Positions 55,976 to 64,000 of a stretch of 64,000 bases of DNA are shown piece after piece. The notes under the pieces are model-generated. The model did not search any database, was not told the DNA's origin, and was given only the letters and a program-made list of their open reading frames with translations. The first letter of the stretch is position 1, and each line of letters opens with the position of its first letter. The stretch is from Symbiodinium natans (lineage: Eukaryota > Sar > Dinophyceae > Suessiales > Symbiodiniaceae): the NCBI GenBank assembly GCA_905221605.1, contig CAJNDS010000091.1, positions 721,283 through 785,282 of the forward strand, written 5' to 3'. The position numbers and the translations under genes are program-made.

Positions 55976-56783
55976 GTCGTGAATGTCGTAGAGCCACTGT
56001 AGCTCTGGTTGTGCCATGCTGGACGCTTGGACGAAGCGCGCTTGGCGCGATTTGCATGATGTACTTCGCAGGAGATGCGGTTTAGGGTTTAGGGTTTAGG
56101 CTTTGAGGGCAATGCCATACAAGGGAATAGCGGTACCGCCGGGCATGAAGGGCATCTTATATAGACAAGAAATTTCATATGACTAATATCTTGAACTTGA
56201 AAGCAATATCCACAGCATTCTGGAACAGAATGCTATGCTATGAATATGGTTAGGGTTTAGGGTTTAGGGTTTAGGGTTTAGGGTTTAGAGTTTAGGGTTT
56301 AGGGTTTAGGGTCTAGGGTCTGGGTTCAGGGTTCAGGGAATATGGTTGTGATTCTGATGAGCCAATACCGCCCTTTCTGGGTTCACCGGTCTTCGGGGCT
56401 CAACGAAGGGATGTACTGTCCATACTGAGGACGTCATGCTGGCTGCTAAACCCCTCTGAACCCTACACCTAAACCCGAAAACCCTAAACCCTAAACCCTA
56501 AAACCCTAAAACCCGAAAACCCTAAACCCTAAAACCCTAAAACCCTTTTACCCTAATACCCTAATACCCTAAAAGCCTAAAACCCTAAACCCTGAAATCC
56601 TAAACCCTTCAAGTAATCGAGGCCCCAGGGGCATGCTGCCCAGGATTGCCAGCATGCCAGCCGGCGGGGGCGCACCTCTTGAGTCTCGGTTTGGGGAGGG
56701 GGGGGGGGGGTTCGGGTTTAGGGGGTAGGGTGTAGGGTTCAGAGGGCCTAAGGGTTACAGGTTTAAGGGTTTAGGGTTTAGGG

Positions 56784-56815
<32 letters not shown>

Positions 56816-59093
56816 GGCTTCATTCAAACAGATTCCACATGGGGACTCACTTTCGGTGTAAGGTCCAGAGGTGAGGCCATCTGGCTTAGGGTTCGTTTAG
56901 GGTTCAGGGTTCAGGGTTCAGGGTTCAGGGTTCAGGGTTCAGGGTTTAGGGTTTAGGGTTTAGGGTTTAGGGTTTAGGGTTTAGGGTTTAGGGTTTAGGG
57001 GTTGTAGGCAGGGTCGCTTTTGCTTCATGTGTCACATGTTTTTGGCAGAACTTGCTGCACCCCGGCTGGTACGGTTGCAAGATTTCATGCATTCTCACAT
57101 CCTGACATGGAGGCTTGAACTCAACATTGTGTCAGAAGATTCCTCATCTACTGTAGGACCCACAGTGGGTGGGCCATAAATACCTTTTTGTTAGGGGTGT
57201 AGATTCCCTTATATAAGCCCCTTGAAAGGAACGGTACTCTTACTTTAGGATAGTCATACAGTTTGGTATTTACTTTGGATAAGGTCTAGATTTCTAGTAT
57301 TTATACCACTAAATCCTAGAATGTCTACTGGCAACGAACCTGCAGGCGATGGCGCCGCAGAGTTTCCAGTAGCACCTGGGAGTGGTTTAGGGTTTAGGGT
57401 TTGGGGTTTAGGGTTTAGGGTTTAGGGTTTAGGGTTTAGGGTTTAGGGTCCCTAAACCCTAAACCCTAAGCCCTAAGCCCTAAGCCCTAACCCTAAGCCC
57501 TAAACCCTAAACCCTAAAGGAGGTCACCCTGCAGATCTCAACTCCTGAACATGTCCTCCCTTGCAGTTTAGGGTACCGCAGGGCCAGCAAGTTATTGCAA
57601 TTCTCTCCCCCCCTTTACTTGAAGGTTCATGGGAACTTATTTAATAAGTAGGGTTAGAAGCACCCGGTTGTATCCATTAGTTGGGATGGTAAGACTATTA
57701 CCCGAGCTTTCGGGTTCAGGTTTTTGGGGGGTTAGGGTTGATATAAGGGATTATAGCCCTAACCCTAACCCTAACCCTAACCCAGGCTAGGGATAAACAG
57801 GGAGGGTGGCTTGGTCTCACTAGGGATGTAAAGTTTATAGGCCTTATATTTAGAGCTTTCGGACTGAGAACGCCGGCGCTTAGAGTTTAGGGTTTAGGAT
57901 TTAGGGTTTAGGGTTTTAGGGTTAGAGCAAGTTCTCCCCAGATAACGCTGGGCCGAAGAGCGCGTAATTCGTTGCCGCGCTCTTGCTTGTCTACGGTTCT
58001 CGAGTTCGACGGTCGCGTGGTCGTGAGATAGACGAGCCAGAGTGATCCCGTAACCCTAAACCCTAAACCCTAAACTCTAAACCCTAAACCCTGACACTCG
58101 CAGAAGCTCTCCTTGTGCGCCTTCCTCCTACCGCATTTCGGGTTGTAGAGAACTAGGAATTTTGCCCTAACTCCTGAACCCTTCAGACCGTGTTGGGTTC
58201 ACGGGCTTACTTCCACAGGCCGGCCCAAACACACCTGCCTTCGTTCTTAAGTATCTACCGAGTTTTTTAAGGTACACAAGAAGATCCTCAACCTCAAAAC
58301 CCTAAACCCAAAGCTCTGAAACAACCAAAAAAACCGAAAGATAACCCAGTATGCATTTTGTTTAACGTTGATGCCTTTTTTTTTTTTTTGGGGGGGGTGG
58401 GGGGGTTGAGTACTTTTATCAGAGGGGATGGGCCTTTTAGGGGGTTTAAGGGTTCAGGGGACAGGCCTCGAACCCCCACACCCCAAAACTTGACAGCTTC
58501 AGGGCCTGACCCAGAAGAGAAATGTACATTGTTGGGTGGTATTTGGTGCTGTCTCTTTAAGGCTGTAAGGAAACTCTTCACTTCCATGAGGGCCTACATG
58601 TACCTTGAAAAAATTGGGGGAAACCCTAAACCCTAAACCCTAAACCCTAAACCCTAAACCCTAAACCCTAAACCCTAAACCCTAAACCCTAAACCCTAAA
58701 CCCTAAACCCTAACCTAAAGGCCACTGGAGCCGGTCTAGAGGGGCCATGAAGGGCCTGCGGGTGGCTTGGACGCTGCCGGAGCTGGACTTCCTGACAAGA
58801 CCGGAAGACCGGGTTTGGGGTTTAGGGTTTAGGGCTAGGGTTTAGGGTTTAGGGTTTAGGGTTTAGGGTTTAGGGTTTAGGGTTTAGGGTTTAGGGTTTA
58901 GGGTTTAGGGTTTAGGGTTTAGGGTTTAGGGTCTAGGGTTTAGGGTTTAGGGTTTAGGGTTTTAGGGTTTAGGGTTTCAGGGTTTTAGGGTTTTAGGGTT
59001 TTAGGGTTTTAGGGTTTTAGGGTTTAGGCTTTATAGGGTTTAGGGTTTCAAGGTTTTAGGGTTTTAGGGTTTTGGGGTCTTAAGGGCCTTAAG

Positions 59094-59194
59094 TTGGGGT
59101 GCTCCCCCTTATACTGGCAGTCCTGGACAGGGATTCTAATTGGGAGCACTATAGGCCCCATGAAGGACCGTTAGTCTTAGGGGGAACATCCCAA
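59094..59194. mobile_element. hAT-like MITE
   Basis: Termini TTGGGGTGCTCCCCCTTATA and TTAGGGGGAACATCCCAA with inner arms of the same family. Immediate flanks do not match, so the target duplication is lost or the flank rearranged. It lies in a degenerate TTTTAGGG tract. Confidence 0.65.
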
Positions 59195-62100
59195 TTTGGT
59201 AGTCTTAAGGGCCTGAAGGGTTTTAGGGTTTTTTGGGTTCTAGGGAGGGTTTTAGGGTCTTAAAGGCCTTAAGGGTTTTAGGGTGTTGGGGTTTCAGGTC
59301 TTGATTCAGGGCCTGGGGTGTTAGGGTGTTAGGGTGTTAGGGCTTGAGGGTTTAGGGTCTTAAGGGTTTTAGTGTCTTAAGGGCCGTCAGGGTTTTAGGG
59401 CTTGGGGCTTTTAGGGCGTTTCAGGGCTTAAGGGCCTTAAGGGTTTTAGGGTTTTAGGCTTAGGTGTGTGTGTGTGTGTGTGTGTGTGATGTTTTTTGGG
59501 GTGAAGGGTGGGAAGGGGAATGGAACTTCGAGGAAAGTTAAGGTTTAGCAAACCCTCAGAGGAAGTGTTTTCTTTCTTCGTTTGGTCACTGACCGCGCTG
59601 ACAGCAAAAAAAAGCTTCGAGGCAAGCGGAGGCAACAAGCCATGCAACGAAGGTGGCACAAAGTCACAAAGTGGGCTCTAAGCACCTCCCCCTGAACCCC
59701 GAATTGAGCTGGCTCTTTAGAGTTTAGGGTTCAGGGCTACTACAAGTGCTGCACACACTCAGACAAGGAGACATGCACCCGAGCTATTTGTAAGTCAAGG
59801 GTACGTATTTTTTCGGCTTAGAGGCCCTAAACCCTCAATATCCAGGATCGGATCGCGCCTGTCGTGCTTTTTGTATCCTTGGTGGCGGCATCCTGCTCGC
59901 GTGGTGAAGGGGTTGAGTGTTTTCAGGCTTCTTCGTAACTATATAATATGAATATGGACACCCTTTCTGGGGTTGGCTTGCTGTTACAAGGGAACCCTGA
60001 AGCCTACAGCCTAAGATCTCTACCCAAGGGTGGGGTGGGGGGCGGGGGGGGGGGTGCGTCCAGGGCCCTTCAACCACCACCTTGAAGGTGCGACGTGCTT
60101 GAGGCACCCTAAACCCTAAACCTATATGCACCCTGAACTTCTAAACCCGAAGCCACTGCCGCTGGATCTAGAGGACTTTGGGTTCTAGGGTGCTTCGATG
60201 GACAGCAAAAGCAAGGACCAGACAAGTGAAACAGAGACATTCTAGCAGAACCCCACAATAGGAGAAGGATGATGCCTAAGTACCCCTTAGTAAGGGCCTA
60301 GGTGTACCTGCATGGGGCTATTCAGGGTATCTTAAACGGGTCCTTGGGGAGAGACTAGGTGGCTAGGGCTTGCAGGTGTAAGGTTTAGGGTTCAGGGTTT
60401 AGGTTTTAGGGTTTAGGGCAAGTTTAGGGTTTGGGGTCGAAGCTGCAGTCTCCACGTCTAGGGTATCGGGCTTAGGGAGGGCCCGCAGTCCTTTGCCGCT
60501 GAGCTAACAGTGGTCGCAGGCGGCCCTCCTGCCATTGGTAGCAGGGGGGGTTTAGGGTTTAGGGTTTAGGGTTTAGGGTTTAGGGTTTAGGGTTTAGGGT
60601 TTAGGTCTTAGGGATTGGGGTTAGGGCTTAGGGTTTAAGGGTTTAGGGCATTAGAGCTCCTCTTTAAGGCGCTCGTGAACTTCCCAAACCCCGACCCACA
60701 CTGAAGCCCTAAACGCTGAACCCAAATACCTGAACCTTCAAGAGAAATCAAACCCTCGAGTTCCCCAAGTGCATGGGCTTGACTCACAGAGCGTCTGACT
60801 GCATGTCATGCAATCGATCCATAGTCTTTTCCCCTCAACACCATAAACGCCCTAAAAGCCCTAAACACCCTAAAAGCCCTAGGCCCTTTTCCCCAAACCA
60901 CCCAAAATCCGAAGCCCCAAACCCTAAAACCCTAAACCCTAAAACCTGGACCCTAAACCCTAAACCCTAAACCCTAAACCCTAAACCCTAAACCCTAAAC
61001 CCTAAACCCTAAACCCTAAACCCTAAGTCAGCTCCGCCACGCGCGCGCGCCCGTCCTGCGCTCGCCTTCGGCGCGGCCGGGGACGCCGAAGTGCCAGCGC
61101 CAACTCGAGGTTCAGGCTCGAGGGGTGGTTTAGGGTTTAGGGTTTAGGGTTTAGGGTTTAGGGTTTCGGGCTTAGGGGCTTAGAGCTTCGGGTTTAGGGT
61201 TCCATGGGTTAGTGGCTTAGAGGTTTACGTTGCGACCCGAGGCGTTGAGGGTTTTGGGGTTTGTGGTGTTTCGGGTAGGCGGGGAGGCATTTGGAGGGTT
61301 CAGGGTACCACCGACTCCCACAACCCCAATATATACGCACCCCAAGCACCTAAACCAGGTAAGCTCCTAACTCCAGAACCCCGAAACCCTGAATTCCCCT
61401 CTCAAACCAAAAAAAGACTTGAGGCTCAAGCTTTCATCGCAACACCAACTCTCAACGAGGGGAAGCTCCTACAGAGAACCAAGATATTGATTCCGCACAG
61501 CCGTGAAATCGTGGCACCGAACATACCAAATTGAGGCCGAACGCAAGTCGGCTCTTCTCACTGGCCCAAAACCCAAGGAAGTAAAAGCGAAACTTTCAGA
61601 ATAAACTACCTTATAAGAAGCCCAAAGTTGAAAAGTTGGGTTTTGAGCCAGTAAGTCTTGCGGAGTCCTGCAGCTGAGCCAGGTGGTTTGGTCCCTCCAA
61701 AGTTGAAAAGTGCGCCAAGTCCTTGTCAGGCTCTTTTTCGACGGCCCTCCTGTACAACCCTAAACCCTAAACCCTATAAACCCTAAACCCTAAACCCTAA
61801 ACCCTAAACCCTAAACCCTAAACCTCTCTTCTTTGCTGAGAGCCTCTTGGTTTCCCGCTTAGCGAGCCACGGAGGGATCGGCTTTCCAGCTCTCTCAAGC
61901 ACCCTTCCATCCTTCCGGCGAGAGATCGCTTGAAGCCCTCGGATTACCCCACGAAGCCCGGAGTCATCCTTTAAACCCTAACCCCTAAACCCTAAACCCT
62001 AAACCCTGAACCCTAAACCCTAAACCCTGGCACAGCCCCTGAGAACTCTGCGCGTGCTTCCTCATGTCTGGCAAGAACCGGCCATCGGCAGCAACAAGAC

Positions 62101-62965
62101 CACCCAGATGCTCAGAGTCGAGAGACACACCTTAAATCCCCTAAACCCTTAAACCCTAAACCCTGAACCCTAAACCCTAAACCTTAAACCCTAAACCCTA
62201 ACCCCAGGAGCACAGTCCAACAACTACAAGGTGATTACCTAGGAGGCAGGAGGTTTTGGAATCCCCCCTATAACACTTAACCCTAAACCCTCAACCCTCA
62301 ACCCTAAACCCTAAATCCTAAGCCAAGCCCTGGACCCGCTTCAAGCCCTGTACCCTAAACCCGACTCAACCCTAAACAATGCAAGGGTGAAGATGTCAAG
62401 CGGGCCTTTAGGGTTTAGGGTTTAGGGTTTAGGGTTTAGGGTTTAGGGTTTAGGGTTTAGGGTTTAGGGTTTAGGGTTTAGGGTTTAGGGTCCCCAAACC
62501 CCACTTGAAAGTTCTTGGGTACTTAGAAGTCTAGGGCGATAGGGTTTAGGGTTTTGGTTTCGGAAGCACCCGAAATAAGTAGACCCCCGAACCCTAAAGC
62601 CTAAACCCTAAACCCTAAACCCGAAACCCTAAACCCTAAACCCTAAACCCGCGGCGTTCGGATCGCGGTCGATCCTAACCCGCGGGTATTTGCGAACGAC
62701 CGCCAGAAGCTGCACGGTTGCACCACGGTTTAGGGTTTAGGGTTTAGGGTTTAGGGTTTAGGGTTTAGGGGCTAAGTACATTAGCCCTAAAAACCCCGCT
62801 ACCGAACCTTGAACCCTCCTTGCATCTCCGCCTGAGAGAACCTTCGGGGCGGGCTTGGATGGCGGCCCGGCTCCTTGCTTCGTTGCTTTTTGCTTTTAGG
62901 GTTTCGGGTTTAGGGCTAGGGTTTAGGGTTGCGGGTTTAGGGCTAGGGCTTAGGGTTTAGGGTTA

Positions 62966-63108
62966 TCTCGGAGGTTCGGAGTTCTTCTAGCCCAATTATG
63001 AGTGTAGCTATAACCCACAATAAGCCCCTTGCGTACCCTAATGGCGTTGCCATTGGGCTATAAGTACAGATATAGGTGGGCTACGAAGTACCGTGAACCT
63101 CCAAGTAG
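62966..63108. mobile_element. MITE, CTACTTGGAGGTTCA family
   Basis: Left CTCGGAGGTTCGGAGTTC and right GTACCGTGAACCTCCAAGTA. The inner arms CCCAATTATGAGTGTAGCTA and ATAACCCACAATAAGCCCC resemble those at 2031-2178. Other partial copies lie near 15691, 16496, 17812, 27367, 34468 and 57617. Confidence 0.55.
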
Positions 63109-63645
63109 GGTTTCGGGTTTAGGGCTAGGGTTTCTATAGGCATTTGGGTTTGTAGGGTTTAAGGTCTTGGGACTGTAGGGTTTCGGGATTTGGGTTGAGG
63201 GAGTAGGGTCTGAAGGGGTTTAGGGTCTAAGAATGGCAGGGGTTAGGGTTTAGGGAGCAGGGCTTGTAGGGTTTAGGGTCTGGGGATTGTATTGAAGCTT
63301 CTGTCGCATTGGTTTAGGGGCTGGCTTACCTCGTATCCACCCCTGGTACCCCTCAAGGATTATGCACGGTACCTAACACCCTAAACCCTAAGCCTTAAAC
63401 CCTGAACCCTGAACCCTTAAGTTTTAGAAATGCTGAACCCTTAAGTTATAGAAATGCTGGGCAGCTCAAGTGGGCTCTCACTGCTCTGTTTGGGGTGGGA
63501 TCAGCATCTCAGCCTATCCCAACATGGGGTTTGCAGGTTGTCGCTGTTAGGCTTGGGCTCTTGAGGCTCGTTGGCTTGTTGGCACTTGGGTATATCAGCG
63601 GGTTGGTTTGCCTAGACATCCCATTTGTAGTTTCGTTCTTTTGTT

Positions 63646-63646
63646 C

Positions 63647-63708
<62 letters not shown>

Positions 63709-63709
63709 G
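63646..63709. repeat. (TTG)n microsatellite
   Basis: Twenty or more triplets giving poly-Cys or poly-Gln open frames on either strand. Followed at 63839-63898 by (ATGT)n and an AT-rich tract to the end of the window. Confidence 0.95.
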
Positions 63710-63838
63710 ATTTTTGTTTGCCGGGGGGAGATACCCTGGCATAAGTAGACTAATAAGGCCCTCACGACAATGGCTTGCTCAGGCTATAAACCCCTTCATA
63801 GGAAAACAGATGTATCGAAACATGTTTAAAACACACAA

Positions 63839-63869
<31 letters not shown>

Positions 63870-64000
63870 TGTATGTATGTATGTATGTATGTATGTATAT
63901 AATGTATGATTTCTATATAAATAAATAGATAAATATATGTATATATATATATAGATAGATATGTATATATATGTATATGTATATACACACATACATGTAT

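Larger units (their letters stand above)
48482..64000. other. Repeat-dominated flank beyond gene C
   Basis: Arrays, MITEs and microsatellites with unique pieces of 80-300 bp. Plus-strand pieces at about 51351-51440 (VATSEEAACCQQVAARLWSL) and 58739-58815 (GAMKGLRVAWTLPELDFL) look weakly exon-like. Nothing could be assembled into a gene. Confidence 0.5.

Noticed and set aside
63495-63992. Poly-Cys/poly-Gln and TYIHTYIH ORFs
   Set aside because: Products of the (TTG)n and (ATGT)n microsatellites.

Overview
The window looks like nuclear DNA of a dinoflagellate, most likely a symbiodiniacean or close relative. The reasons are dispersed plant-type telomere heptamers (TTTAGGG/CCCTAAA) in both orientations through almost the whole 64 kb, tiny exons in very repeat-rich introns, mostly GC and GA splice donors with an invariant AG|G acceptor, long same-strand gene blocks, and pentatricopeptide-repeat (PPR) proteins. 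No rRNA, tRNA, CRISPR array or prokaryotic signal was seen. A 100-N assembly gap lies at 24356-24455.

Layout. 1-3.7 kb: heptamer arrays and small inverted-repeat elements. 3.7-4.9 kb: two candidate minus-strand exons of an unidentified gene. 5.7-18.6 kb (possibly to 21.3 kb): minus-strand PPR gene B, resolved by hand into 15 exons that join without a frame break for 319 codons including the stop. 25.9-35.4 kb: minus-strand PPR gene A, 15 exons, 409 uninterrupted codons over the first 14, with both ends open. 35.6-43.9 kb: several plus-strand exon-like pieces, the best being a terminal exon at 43.6-43.9 kb, in and beside the only long heptamer-free island (42.2-43.9 kb). 47.1-48.3 kb: minus-strand PPR gene C, one intact ORF of 423 aa with eleven 35-residue repeats. 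48.5-64 kb: arrays, small inverted-repeat elements and microsatellites with few convincing coding pieces.

How it fits together. Most of what first looks like random PPR debris between telomere-like arrays is two spliced genes cut into exons of 27-98 nt (one of 438 nt). All 28 introns of the two models contain heptamers or close variants, and no exon does. Several introns are largely small inverted-repeat elements whose ends sit at or within a few bases of the splice sites, as expected of introners (introns made by transposon insertion). The PPR proteins would be sequence-specific RN​A-binding proteins, probably acting on plastid or mitochondrial transcripts. That role is inferred from the family, since no targeting peptide is visible. 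All gene models come from reading the sequence by eye and need transcript support.
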